From Caprimulgus europaeus (lineage: Eukaryota > Chordata > Aves > Caprimulgiformes > Caprimulgidae), in NCBI GenBank assembly GCA_907165065.1, contig OU015541.1:14324501-14388500 (forward strand): 64,000 bases of DNA, read 5' to 3'. Both the position numbers and the translations under genes were made by a program. Below are positions 11,071-24,600 of this stretch, one piece after another (the stretch's first letter is position 1; each line of letters begins with the position of its first letter). Under the pieces are notes generated by a model. It had not been told where the DNA came from and ran no database searches. It saw nothing but the letters and a program-made list of their open reading frames with translations.

Positions 11071-12710
11071 GTCCTGAGGTTCAGAGTGGACCCCTTTGCT
11101 TTCTAAACTCCTCAGAGAAGAGTTTAGGTGTGGCTGGATCCACTCCTAGTCCCAGAGTTGGCCAACAGTTTATGACCAAGAGATTAGATGTAGGGGCTTC
11201 AGTGTAGTGCTTTAACATGTGATTCTATGTTTTGTGTGACTCCAGGGTAGCAAAGATTTAAGATTCATTAAAGTACATCACAAACTTAATCAGTCAATAA
11301 TCAGTGATTTGTTATAAACAACACAGCAACTTAGATAAAACTTAAACAGTTTCCTAAATCATATCACATACATACAGATATATGTGTAGAGGTCAACCTA
11401 TTATTAAGATGTTTCTTTCTCTGCAGATAATAATAAATCTTTGGGACCTAAATTATTCTAGAAATGTTATGAAATTGAACAATAGTGAATTCCTTACTCT
11501 TACCCTTTGGTGGCTTACATCATTGGGTGGTTTCTATTCCCCTTGTCAGTTTGTGGCAGATGGTTATTCCCATCATTTGGCATCAGATGGTGAAAATCTA
11601 CCCTAAGAGTGTCCCAAATCAGGGGATGAACATGGGGTTGCAGCCTCCTGTGATCCCGGAGAGCTCTGATGTGCCTCGCTTAGGATCAGTGCTCATAGGG
11701 TCCCAAGTTGATTGACTTTGGTCAGTGGTGATTTTGTTTGTTTGTGGCCATTGTTCTTGTGGCAACTTTCCAAGTGGGTTGCAATCAAGGCAGGAGGGGT
11801 CTTGAATATGTTTACCAGGGAACATGAGTTCTGGGTCTGATTTAGGGAATGCCTAATTGTCCCAACTCATCATCCTTGTACCCAGGACAAAAAGGTCCCA
11901 AGTTGTTTTGACTCACTACTTCAGCAAACGAGATCAGAAAGCTCCAGGCTGCCCTTGATTGAAACAAGAATAACGTTGGCTGGTGTTGATGGAACAATGT
12001 GGCCCAGGGTGGGGGGTCTGCACCTCTACAAGGGGCTGCAGAGAGCTGCTCTGTGGTGCTGGGTGCGTGAAGTCACAGTCCAGTCCCTGCTAGGATCTCC
12101 CAGTGCAATGTCCTGCCTGCCCTGGTCCTCTCAAACACACACTTGGTAGCTGTAATCCACACATACCCTAAAAAAAATGAATGTGGCAGCAAGCAGGGGA
12201 CCTTCATGCCTGAAGGATGCATTGGAGTATAATTTGTGGAGTGATTGATATATATTTTTAATAATTTTTTTCCCCTCTTGCCAGCTGTCTGGTCCAGGGA
12301 ACACATCCATCTTTGAGTCCTTTCAAACTCAGAAACATATTTCAGCAGGAATCGTTTGTCTTGCCCACCTGTGCAGGATGAGTGGGTGTGGGAAGGGGAA
12401 GGAGCAGAGCAGTGTTAGGAGGGAAGTGTCTTCTGCTTGTTTTCTGTTTGCCTCTGGCCTGGCACCCAGGGTATCTGCTGCTCTCCTGGGTGTGCAGGAG
12501 CCCTCACTGAACCCACAAGAGCTGATCCATTAAAAGCTGGTACATGAGAGGTTTTGAGAGTCTTTTGCACAAAATTAAGCCCATTTCCATCTCCTTTCCA
12601 AAGCTCGAGAGGTCTTTGCAGGGACAAAGGTGTCCTGAGCCTCAGGCAGGGAGCTCACCTCTTGCTTGGTCCTCCTCAGGTTGGCTTTTCCAATGCCAAT
12701 GAGGAAAGTG

Positions 12711-12781
12711 GTTTTTTGGTTTGTTTTGTGGTTTTGGTGTTTTTTTGTTTCCTTCTTTGGCTTGTGTGTTTTGTTTTTTTT
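12711..12781. repeat. G/T-rich low-complexity tract
   Basis: About 70 bases consisting almost only of T and G on the + strand, with runs of six to eight T, followed by 'ccccag'. Similar short tracts occur at 43525-43567 and 47460-47500 (+ strand) and, complemented, at 34588-34642. Confidence 0.8.
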
Positions 12782-15700
12782 CCCCAGCTTTTCCTCCCTC
12801 TACCAATGGTGAGGAAAGATCTTTGACATCAGCAACTTGATGTTCTATGTAGGACTGATGGATGAGGGGCATCAGGCTGGTGTGTGCCAAGAAGGGACCA
12901 TCCCATGAGCTGGAGCCAAGGCAGACCTGGGTGTGAGTGGCTGGACATTGGGGTCTGTTCTGGCTGCCTCTGTAGTGCACAAGATTGATTTAGCACCCAT
13001 GATTTGCTGAAATTTAGATGCATCCCTGATCTTTCCTGAGGCCTACAGAGAGCAGAGAAGGATGGAGAGATGAAACCAATGCTGGGTCAGGTTTGAGGTA
13101 CCCAATGCAAGAGGAAGCTGACTGCAGCTTGGCAAAGGGCTGTAGCCTCCTTTGGAACACCTCTGCCAAGGGAGCTGCTGTGCAAGGCTGTAGGACACCC
13201 CTTCCTGCTGTCCTTCTCTGTGCACCATCGCTGCTGACCCTGCCCTGATGCACTCAGGCAGGCATAAACAAACATTTACATGTGCTGGCTTAATCCACCC
13301 TGATTAGTTCCCTTGAGTATTTGTATTGGGCAAAGGATGTAAACACGTGCAGGGGAGCAGAGCTGTCAGCGTCTGCTGAGCTGCAAAGGTTGTGTTGCCT
13401 CATGGCTTTGAGCTCCCTGAGCACTGGGTTTCAACATGTCTCAGCTGGATCCTGTGAGATGTAGATATTGAACTGGGAGGAATGGGATCAGCATACAGAC
13501 CAGGAGTTGCAGAGACAGCTGTGAGCCTGGGTCCTATTAAATCAATGAGACAAAGAAAAGATGATGAGACATCTCCCAGACCTGTGTAACCAAGGATTCT
13601 TTTCCTTCAGACAAGGCTACCAGCATCTCAGGAGAAGATAAGCTTGTGATGGTTGGGACCTCCCTGCCCGTGGGAACGTGCTGCCATCTGTGTAACAAAC
13701 CAAACTTGTCCTGCAGAGCTGACTTTTTTTTGGGGGAGGGGGGCAGTGAGGATATTTAGTTATCAGGTTGCTGTTCTTGGCTAAGAGCTGTTAGTCTGTC
13801 AGAAGATATGGAAAATTGCAACCTGCCATGAAGCTGGGAGAAGCCAGCACTCCTCTGACTTGTACAATATGGCTTAGAGCTGTCCTCAGTTTTAGCCTGA
13901 GTTTGTCTCTGTGGCTGACATTGGGAACTGCATCTTCAAGGTGTTCCCTGCACTGAGCATGTTCATTAGGTTACTTGGCCTCTTGGGACATAGAGGTGAT
14001 CTTGAAAAGTTTTGGGCTAGGAAATTCACCATCTGCTCATCCTGCTCAAGGTTCACTGCAGTCTCAGTCTGTTACTGGAATTCACTGGGATATATTTTCA
14101 TGAAGATACTATTAGTCACCTCAGATTAACCAGCTGACAGTTACATTGCTCTGTTATTAGCTGCCATGTCTCCTGTAAATGTTGGAAATAAGGACCATAA
14201 ATGCAGGCTGGGAGGTGGGTGGCTTGGTAAGATGAAGACCAGTTGGCCAACTGATGTGTATGTCCCTGCTGATGAAGTTTTGCTCTCTCTACCAGAGAGC
14301 TGTAAGAAGTATGGAAAAGTTCCTGAGAGATGTGCCCACACTCGTGTTGGGGCTGGTGTTCAACCAGATGGTGTCTATGGAAAAGCAGTAGTGTACAGAT
14401 GTAGATTCTTGTTGCTGCCAGAGTATTTTCATCTGTGAGTGCTTTGTAGGGGTGTTACCTCCCCACTGTCAGAATAAAGGGCATTATTCATATATTGTCC
14501 ACAGGTGAGAGGGTAACTGGTGTCTGGGTGGACTCTGGCTTTGTAAAGGTGACCTGGTAAGCTGCTGAATGAGGACACCTAGACATCTCAGCTACAACTG
14601 CTGGACTTCATGACTTGCCTCTACATGACTGCGTGTGTATGTGAAGGTCCTTGGTTCAGCACCTTTCCATGGTTTAGTTTTATGGAGGTTTACTCGAAGC
14701 CTTGAGCTTGACTCTGCTCTCAGATGGGAGAGCTCTTAGGGGAGCCTTGTTATCACCTTGCTGATGATGCAGACCCAGAACTTCACTCAACTGTGATTCT
14801 GACATTGGGAACAGGTTAGAAAACCAGGTTGCTCTATCAGTCCTGTCCTCTCTGTTGCACCAACTCCTACCCATTCATTGGTGCCCTACTGGGGAGGAAC
14901 TCCTCCACCCTCCTGGTTAGAGAGGTTTTGGGGGGCTGGGGCAGTGCTGCCATGAGGGGTTGGGATTGGCACCTTTCTGCTGTTGAGCCAGAGTGATGGG
15001 TGGGCAGCCCATGGAAAAGCTTCTCAAGAAGCTTTGCAAAGAACAGGGCAGTGGTGTCTCTGGAGCTAACCTGTTGCAGACACCTTGAGGGCTGCTCTCT
15101 CTCTCCCTCTCTGGAGTGGATTAGAAGATTTTTAGACCTTTCCCCTCTGCCCCCCACCCCAAAACTGACGAGCTGGACATGCTACTGCACTTGGGGATGT
15201 TGAAAGGCAGCTTTCCTGCAGGAAAACTCCAGGACTGCCCATGAAAAAACATAATTTCCTTTCAGCTACAAAGAAACTCTTCTACATGGAGCCCCCAGGG
15301 GTGCAGGGGCAGTTTTACCAGGGATGATTTAATTTTTCTTCTGGTAACAGGAACTCCAGGAGGCTTCTGCTGAGACTTCTAACCTCACATGTGGTCCAGG
15401 TGTCTGCTGGAGCTTCCAGCTTACTGGTAACAGTTTTCCCAGCACTCTTTTTTTACCCAGAATATTCTGTAGCTCACTTAGCATTAAAAATTTAAGAGTT
15501 GGGTAAAATAAATTGTATTTAATTTCAACGTAAGTAGTCCAATGATACTGCACAGATAGTGTTCTGGATTTTCATGTTTTATTCAATAAACCCTTTGGTT
15601 TGTGATAATGTATCTGAAACTGAGGCAGAACTTAGCAACTATGTCTTGGCATTTAGGTCAACCCTGATGCAGAGTCAAAAGGGCTTGGCCTGTGCTGTCT

Positions 15701-18080
15701 GGTGTTTTTTCTGTGGGGCCAGATCTGATCTTGGGTGGGCAATAGTAAATAAGGAGATGCCCAACCAGAGTCAGAGGAAGGTATAAAGTTGTCTGTTGCA
15801 AGACAGCCTGACAGAGAACAGATGAGAAACAGCTTCATAAAGGGGAGAGAAAGACAAAAAGCCCTATTTCTTGGAGGAAACCAAGCAGGAACTCTTGCAG
15901 CTCCTATGGACAGAGCAAGTGGTTGGCCAAGCAGATAATCTTTCCCCTTCAGCCACTGTTCTTGTCAGTATTACTTTAAGTGAAGACCAATTAGATGGTT
16001 CCCCAGGCTCTCTCTGTTTCTGTTCTTTGAGGGGTGTCCCTAAGAAGTGTTTCCTTGAAGGCTTCCAGTGGTCCTGAACTCCAAGAGGAGATCCTGTCTG
16101 TCTTGGCTCTGGGCTCATGAGATGAGCCTCAGCCCTGGCCCTGTCTCTTAGTTGATCTCCATTTTCTGAGACTCTTTCATCCACCAACAAGTATCGTTGA
16201 AGACCTACCCATAAGGGGTAGTTTTACCGTAAAGCCCAAGCTGAGTTTCCTGCAAGCCAGCTTACACAGTGTGCAATTCCCAAATCCATGGCTTTAGCCC
16301 ATGGTTGGTGTTAAGAAACTGTGGAGCTATGTGGTTGGGCTGCACCATGTCCCAGCTTCACTACACACTAATGGGTTTCTTGCCTTGGAGCCTGCAGCTC
16401 TCCCTTGCTGGGGTGCCCCTGCTCTGCTCCTGGCCCTGCCAGTTGTCCCAGCTCCAGGAGCAATGGTGGATTTTTTTTCAAAATCATTTTGCTTTATTGA
16501 GCCAGCACCACCTTGACTTCAAGGCCAGGAAGGGCTGTTGCAGTGGCCTGAGCAGACCACATCATGCCCAGGATATCCTTCCTGTGGCTTCTGCCTCCAG
16601 TTCACTGTTTCGTCTTTGACCTTCCAGACGCTGGTCAGCCTTGATCTGAAGACCCTGGATTTAGAGAAGTCTCCATACACACAAGAAGGGTCTTCCAGTG
16701 CCAGTTTCCAGTGAAAATGGTTTTGGCTGCCAACCATTTCTCTGCAATGTTGGAGAGTGACTCTAGTTTGGACAGGAAGATATGAGTTGCGACTTCCATG
16801 TGGGCAAAGTCATGGGCTGATTTGGGTCATGAGAACAGGCAGAACAGGTCATGTTTGGACCATCCCATGTGAGCAGTCTCCTCTCCTTGGTTGACAGCAT
16901 CCCAAACACCAGGGACAGAGTCTTCTGTCAGCTTGTCTACTTCAAGGCAGCACGTCTTCAAGCTGTGTTGGCCAGGGTCATGTCTCAGCCAGGTTCTGAG
17001 GCTGCCCCAAGCTGGATAGAGTGAGCAGGGGACAGCCTCAGGGCTCACTTGCACCGAGCTGAGCCTACTCGTCCAGGAGAGAGTAGCTCGACTTTGCTGT
17101 GGGTTTTCTCCTGCTGTGGGTACCTTGGTGTCACTCTGCAGAAGAACAGACAGGTAAGTGCAAGTGCAATGTTTTGGGAAATTTTGGGCAACTTAGAGCT
17201 GAATTCTTGTATGACTTTCCAAGCTGATCCCGGGAGGTGTTCTGCTCTGTGCTTTGTCACATGGCATCAGGCTGTACCCAAAGTATCTGAGATGTGGGGA
17301 GATGCAATGCTGCTGGACAGGATGTACTCCAGGAAGAACCCTTCAGTTTGATTGCTAAAGAGGCAGCCCAGCAGTCTGGGTGGAAAAACTTCACTGCTCC
17401 CCCAGATAAAGCACTTCACACATGGCTGGTTGGTCTTGGAAAAGACAGATGGGCTGCTCAGGTAGGTTTGGGCAGACTGAGGATGGTGCCTCCTGCTGCC
17501 ACACCTTGCTTGCAACTGGGAATCACCTGCCCAGGTGAGTGGCCAGGGTGCAATCCTGCTGCACCTGTGCAGCAAACGCTGCTTGTCCATCAGAAACTGC
17601 ACCAGGAGCCTTCCTGTGCTGTGCAGCACGTTCCAATGCTGAAGCTGTGATCTCCTGCTGATGGGTGGTAACTAGTAGCTCCTGGAAAGAGTTGGGGACA
17701 CTCATTTCTGAACCTGATCAGATGTGTTCTGCAGATGCCCATCTGTTCAAACTCTTAATTAATATCCTGCTGTATGTCTCATGAGTACTTGACAAACCTT
17801 AGAAGTTAACCAGAAGTGGCTCATGGTCCTATTTGGATGGGTCTCTAAAGCGTAAACACCATTAGATATGTACTAAGGGATTCAGTGAGCAAAGTGTTTT
17901 CAGCGTCCTCTAGATAGTACTCAATGCGACAAGCCAAGACTCCATTTTCATGGCTCAATTATCCCATTCATATCCTTTCTCTTGTTCCCAATTGTTTCTA
18001 ATACTCCCATCTTCTGCTTTCAACTGTGGGTCCTGTTCCAAGGATACAGGGAAAAAAAATGTGGAGAATTTTGGTGTGTT

Positions 18081-18146
18081 TTTTTCTTGTTTGTTGGTGT
18101 GGTTTTTCTTGTTAGTTGGTGTGGTTTTTCTTGTTTGTTTGGATTT
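18081..18146. repeat. 22-bp tandem repeat, three units
   Basis: Three adjacent 22-base units start at 18081, 18103 and 18125, each of the form 'tttttcttgtt.gttggtgtgg'. The first two differ at one base; the third is degraded at its 3' end. It is a small T/G-rich minisatellite. Confidence 0.85.
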
Positions 18147-21048
18147 TTTTAGGTTTAATCAAAATAACCTTATCTGACCAAACATGTGGCACCATGGTTA
18201 TTTGCATCAGTCCAGAAGGGTGACTTAGCTGGGAAGATGAGAGCAGGGACTGCATCAGTCTCCAAAGACCCCATTTATCCTGACCTTGCTTTGCACCCAC
18301 CTGTTTCCCATGCATGGGTTGAACAGTGTGGTCTGTTCAACCAGAGCAATTCAACCTGAATTCAAATGTTCCACCTAAGGTCTTGGAGGTACACCTGGCC
18401 TTCAGTCACACCCGCTCCTGCTGGGTGCCATGTGTCAGGACTGCAAGAAGGCTTGTGAAGAGGGCAAGGTTGCAAAGAAGAATGGAAAACCAGTCATGAC
18501 CAGCTTGGAGGCACAGGGTGAGAAGCAAGAACAAGAATGAATACTCTGTGGCAGCAAAGCACAGGGCAAGGGGTATTGGGGTTAAAAGCAGAAGGAAGCA
18601 AGCTGGGTGAGCTGAGGCAGGGACCTGCACCCTCTAGTCCTGCTTTTCCTTGAGGCTGGACAGACATCTGGGGAGCTGAGCACTGGGCTTGTTGAGGTGC
18701 CAGCAAAATGATGTGAAGGTAACCCTCAAAACACCTCTCTCCACTCTGTGCACAAGAGCAAAACTCATCAGAGCTACAATTATCCCATCAGATCAATTCA
18801 CATCAACCCTTCTGTCTATGAGGGTCTAATTTTGCTGCTGACTCCATCCTATAGGACAAAGTATTTCTGTGTTCAGGGTCTGTTTAATTTGTATTTTTCA
18901 TGGATGTTTCAGCAGTAAAAGATTATCTTTTGGGTACAGAGTGGAGTGCTCAGAAGCCAGAAAAGTCAGTGTTGTACGTGTTTATGTTAAGGCATTTTCT
19001 CTAATAGCTACTTTGCCGCTGCTGCAGACTACTGTGCCTCTCTATAATCATAGAAAAATCATTTTCCAACAGCCTTGAAGAGCAAACGAGAATTAAGATG
19101 TGCTTGGACTTTCCTTATTTGCAGACAGAGCCTGGTGCTGCCTCCTTCTTTCAGCCACTGTGAGTGGCAGAGAAAGGTCTGGTGAAAGCCCTGGAGCCAT
19201 CTCTGCCATTGGAGAAGCACCTGTGTTGAGTCTCTTCTAATGCCTTCCTCGATGTGTTGATCCATGAGCTACCATGTGTATGGAGGAGCCAGATTTGGAT
19301 GTAATCCTTATTTAAACCCCCCAGCAATACTAACAGCATTAATTCTTGTTGAGGGTTTTACTGCTGCTGGCATCTTTGACACAAGGCCATCAAACTGAGT
19401 TTATATCCCATCCATGCCCACTACCAGCTTGTTGGGAACTGCAGGTTTAATTGGGAATTTTTGCCTTGGACTTGGTGTCTCATTACCCTCAGCTAACAAG
19501 TCCCTCTGTGTGCTGGATTCAACTCACCACTGGCAGCCATCTGAAGCTGAGGCATCTCATTAGAGACATTTTTTTCTTCTATTTTTGTACATTTGGCCAA
19601 GGTAGTGGAGAGAGGTGGTCACCTTAAAGGGCAGCTGATCTGATTTAGTGGTTGGGATCTAAAGATTTCTAGGCTGGGTGGCTCTTGGGGGTCACTGTCT
19701 CCATAGCCTCTAGAAGCTCATGGTGACTAGGTGAGGTTGGACACAGAGGGGAGATCTGCATCATCCAACTTTACATGTCTCCAGTGCAAACAACTGTGTC
19801 TGGGTGAGTTATACAGGCTTCCCTTGGAGCTGAGAGAGAGAAATAACTTTTTCTGGGGTGCCATTCACCTGAAACCTTCAAACAGAATCCAGTGGCTAGT
19901 TTGGATGGAGGTATCTGAGTAGTTAATATCTAAATTTGGACAAATGTTTCTTTCAGAATTTTAACTCGAATTCCACCCCCCCAGAAGTAAGTGAGCTACA
20001 TCCAGTTAGCTAAAACAAACCCAAGGTCTCTGCTCTTTCTACCCCTCTTTCCCCACTCCCCTCAACATGATGTGAAACACTGTTTTAAAATGTTTTACTC
20101 TGTAAAACAACATACTGCACTGTTCTCCATTCACTTTCAATTTTATGCAACTTTCTTCACTGGAATAGGCTCAATGATCTCAGGAAATAATTGGTGAGCT
20201 TGTTAGACTAATGGGATTTTTATTTCCAAGGCTATAGATCAAACAAGTATGCCTGAAAATTCATTATACATGCAGTGTGCACTAAATAATTATTCTTGCC
20301 CATGAAAGTGCTGGAAGAGACACTATGACAAGGTATAGCTTTAAAAAAAAGCTGCTTGATTTATCATTTATAAAGCAAAGCTCCTATTAGATGCACTGGT
20401 TAAATATTCAGTGAATATTTAAGTCACTTCACTAGCCAGGGTGCAGGAGGAAAGGCTGGAAAGCACAGTGCCTTTTCTTGACTGACTTTATTTTTGGTCT
20501 GGATCTGAATGAAATGTGTCTCCCTGAATTCACCTCCACTTTGTCAGCAGACAGAGCCCTTGATGTTGCTGGAAACAGAAGAATTGTATGTTGCTTCCAG
20601 GTGGTGAAAGGTGGTGGTCTCCTACCTCCCTCTTCTCCAGGGCTTTAATCTTCCTCCTTCTTCCCCTCTGCTCTCACACCTGAGGAAACAAGAACAAACT
20701 TCAGTGTCCAGTCAGAAGGGAAGCATTTTGTCCAATCCCATGTGTGTGGACACATGGCAAAGGGGTCATCCACAGTGGAGAACCTGTCCCATAATAAAAT
20801 GATGAATATCAGTGACTATGAGACATGGACTTTGCAGGAGTCACACTCGACCTTCCCATCCTGAGCACTTCGTATCTGAATTGCAATATCTGGGGTTGCT
20901 CTGGCCAAGGCTGCTTTAAGGGTGTTGAGTTGAGAACTTGCCTATGAGTTGAGCTTGAGCAACTACGTGCTGTGCCCTGTGTGGAACTAGATGGAGATGT
21001 TGTATTTGGCTCTGTGATGCTCTGGGTCAGCCAAAAAAAAAAAAAGAA

Positions 21049-21680
21049 GACAAAATGCTCTTCAAACACTTTTCAAACACTTTTTCCTCCCGTCTCAAAA
21101 AGTTCAGAAACATAGAAAGTTTCACCTTTAAATAGTGAATAGCTGGGAAGGTTACTCGTGTATGGAAAGTGGAGGTAATAATGGAGCTTGTTTTGTAGCC
21201 TAAGCTCGAGTGTGCTGTGCCACGCACCCGCTTGTGGTAACAGGCTGATCGACAGGAGGGGTTTGCAGACAGCCCTGAAACACCAAAAAAAAAGCCTTGA
21301 TTTTTCATTTATGGCATTGAACATGACACTCTCAACTGGGTGATCAAATACAGACACAAGTGTAATGATCCAGCTGGAGAGAAGTAATAACAATTGAAGG
21401 AAAAGCCTCGTACCTGAGCAGGGGGAAGGGGCTGCGTCCTCTGCAGGTGGCACTGGAAGGGGTTCTTTTAGCTGGGGCTGGCTTTGCTCCCCAGCACGGC
21501 TGCTCAGCTGGACCCTGGTGGGAGTGGAGGGAATTAGTGTCAATTAAAAAAAAATCACTGTCAAAGATACTGGGGGGGGAAACTGATTTTAATATCAATT
21601 TCTAAAAGCATGACTTGACAGAATTCGATGGCAAGGTTCACTAAATTACTCACTAGGTGGAAAAAACATACAGAGGAAAA
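21049..21680. repeat. Duplicated 0.6-kb segment, copy 2
   Basis: This is the direct-orientation partner of 10072-10688, about 11 kb away. It carries an extra 11-bp tandem duplication near its left end and about three base differences in the aligned part. A run of 13 A residues lies just left of the copy (about 21033-21045). The 101-bp splice-bounded block lies at 21414-21514 on the - strand and is identical to that in copy 1. Confidence 0.9.
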
Positions 21681-24600
21681 TCTGGGTGAGCAACCCTGGC
21701 TCAGGCTCTGATTATATATATATTATATGTGCTAAACAAACAATTTGAGGAGGGTGACTGTTACTCTGGGACATGGCCTCTGTCTCACAAGCTGGGCTTA
21801 ATAACCTTGCTTTTTGGCATGGCTGAGTACAGGAGATATTTTTTTTTTAAATGACAATCATTCTTGCATTTGTTCCTCACTTTTTTCTTTTTTAAGGAGT
21901 AGGGTACTGGGTGAATTTTGCTTTCAATGTATTTACAAATTGGCACCTATTTTTGCAGCTTTGCTTGCAAACTAAGCTATCTTACGGATAATATTTTGTG
22001 TTTCTGTGTTGGAGTTGTCCACTCATTGCTACCCTTCTATCAATATTTAGTATTTGTAGAGCTGGTCAAAGAATTATTCGTTAAGAATTCCCATAGAACA
22101 ACCTTTCAAAATAAAATCACAAGTGGATACTGGATTTGTGGGCAAAACTTATGAATGTTTGGGATATGACAGGAGAAAGAAAAACAAAACAAAGGAATAC
22201 AAAGAAAAGCCAGAAAAAGGATCAAAGGCATGAGCTATGTCAAGCATTTTCAGTTGAGAAATGTCATACCTTGGAAAAACTTCAAAACAAATCTCCAACT
22301 TAAAAATAGTTATTCTCATTCTGCCAGCACAGACTAATTTGAAGTGACATCATTTAAGAATGTAATTTCCAGTCTGTTTCACTCACCTGGTATTTTCCTT
22401 CTGGGTCACCCATCATGTGCCAGGACAAGATGCGAAGGGGCAGGAGGAGGAATTTGGTTACCCCTCGTCGGAGGCTGCTCTGGATGCCCTGGGTCTTTCT
22501 AGGTGAGCAGTTCCTGACCCCCATGGGGCTGCACACACAAATGCAGAGCAAGGACTTGAACTTGAGTTTTCTAAGCTTAGGGTCTAAACCATTAAACCAT
22601 TTTTCTACTGTGCTATTGATTTAATAAATGGCTTAATCATGATTCAGCCTCTGATAAGAAAAACAGGGTTCTTGAGAGCTGTGCTCTTGCCAGTGGCCAC
22701 CTGGAAGCAGTCCATGCCCAGCCTGGACACATAGCTTGGAGCAGGGAGGGTTGTAGCCTGTCACACTCGTGGTGCAACGACCCTTGGCTGCGTGGTCTGA
22801 TGGGACATCTCCTGGCTGACTTGTGGTGAAGGCAATGTCACCATGAACATCCCCACCTAGGATGAATCTCCTGTCTGATGAATTTAACGTTCAAGGTACC
22901 GCAGTTCATCAATCACGTTAACCATGGGTGTGCTGAGAGAGGGAAAGGGAGTGGGTTTGAATGATGAGTTGCACATCATGGCACACTGAGTAAGTGGATA
23001 ATGAATAGGTCAACAGCACAGTTTTGGCTGGAGAGAGCCTGCTGGGATGAGGGGAGTGGCTGCAACCATCCATTCAGGAAACACAATCAGCATCTCACGG
23101 TGGAAGCCTTTAGGCGCACACTTCTGCTCAATGTTTGCAACTGTTTGGAAATACCTTGCTGGGCAAATCATCCAGGGCAGTTTTTTTCAGAAGATCACAC
23201 CAGCACCTTTTAGAAATCCACCCTGCAGAGCACATTTATTTTTTTTAAATCAAGATGCACACAATTACTCTGCATGTGTGTGAGAAACACACCATTGATC
23301 TTGCTACCAACCAGTGACATGAATTACTGGCTGTTTCCTTTAGTTGCTTCTAACCTCTGGTTGCAGCTGCAAAACCAGTTCACATTGTGCACCAATTGCA
23401 TTTAGAGGCCCAGGACATCCCCGTCCTTTCCCTTACTGTAAAAGTGGGATGATAATACCTAGCTCCACAGGGAAATTGTAAAGCTTATCTAATTAATCTA
23501 CAAGTGACTGAAATTCTCAACCTCAGTGTGCTGTGTGAGTGTGAAGAGCTGCTTATAATGCTTTAAGGTGGGTGTTGGTTTTATACGTGGTGCTTCATAA
23601 CGGAGTCTGGTCTCGTGTAGTTCCCTTTGAAGATCCAACAATGAAAAGCACCTCTGTAACTCTAGTTGCTGAATTTCAATACTGGAAGCCACAAACAAAA
23701 CCCAGAAGAAATGGAGCTCCTAATCAAGCTGGCCAGGAGGAAGGTTTCCTGTCCCGCTGCCAATTATTGGGCAAGTATGACAATGCGACATGTTAGGAGA
23801 ATTAAATATCTATTTGAACTTGGCTTCTCGTGTGCTTATAGGTGACAAATTAATTTTAATATTATTTATTCTGTGAATTTCAATAATTCATTGGGATGTG
23901 TTCATACCAGTCATTAGAACATGTAAAATAAGAAACAGAGCTCATATAAATTATTCCATGGCATTCATTATTTATTTCACCATTTATAGCTCTGCAAAAT
24001 TTACTGAGAAAATATGTACATTAATTAACATGTACATTACAGTTTCATCAGTCCTACTACACTTTTTCAACAGTAAAGATACTTAGATTTGGGTTTGTGA
24101 ACAGCTAGAAAGGTTTTGCTTGTGTCTTTTAAATTATTTAAATTTAATAAGGAGCTCGGCAGTGAGGATCTGGGAAGAGCTGCTTGTGGGCAGCCTTTCT
24201 GCTGGCCTACATGAGCAATGGGAAAGCTTTTTTATCAAATCTGCTGAAATGTCTGAGCAGAAGCAAGAGCTGGGTGTTTGGCTGTGGTTACAACCACCTG
24301 ATGTTTCAGCTAGAGCAAGGAACAAGAGAAAGTCCAATACTTAAGACGCTCTGCTTTGATTTCGCATGGCGGAGGGGACAATAGGGGAGTGCAGTTGGCA
24401 TGGTGGTCCACTGCATTGCATGCCTGGTGGCTTAGGTCCAGGATAAGAAGAGTGTCAGAGGGGTCCTGGGGGCACCACTGACTCTTTCTACCAGCCCCAT
24501 AAACCTCACTCCACTGTGCTGTAAAGTCACTCCAGTTCCAATAGTGTGTCTCTGAGAAGTCTTGTGCATCAGCACTGGTTCCCAGCTCAAACAATGAGGA

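Larger units (their letters stand above)
11071..21048. other. Ten kilobases with no recognised gene or transposon
   Basis: I found no CR1, LTR or coding exon that I could support. The stretch contains a G/T-rich low-complexity tract at 12711-12781 and a 22-bp tandem repeat at 18081-18146. Open frames of up to about 120 codons exist on both strands but lack any family signature. This could be intergenic DNA or intron. Confidence 0.5.

Noticed and set aside
18081-18146. CRISPR-like array
   Set aside because: The units are directly adjacent with no spacers, and the genome is vertebrate.
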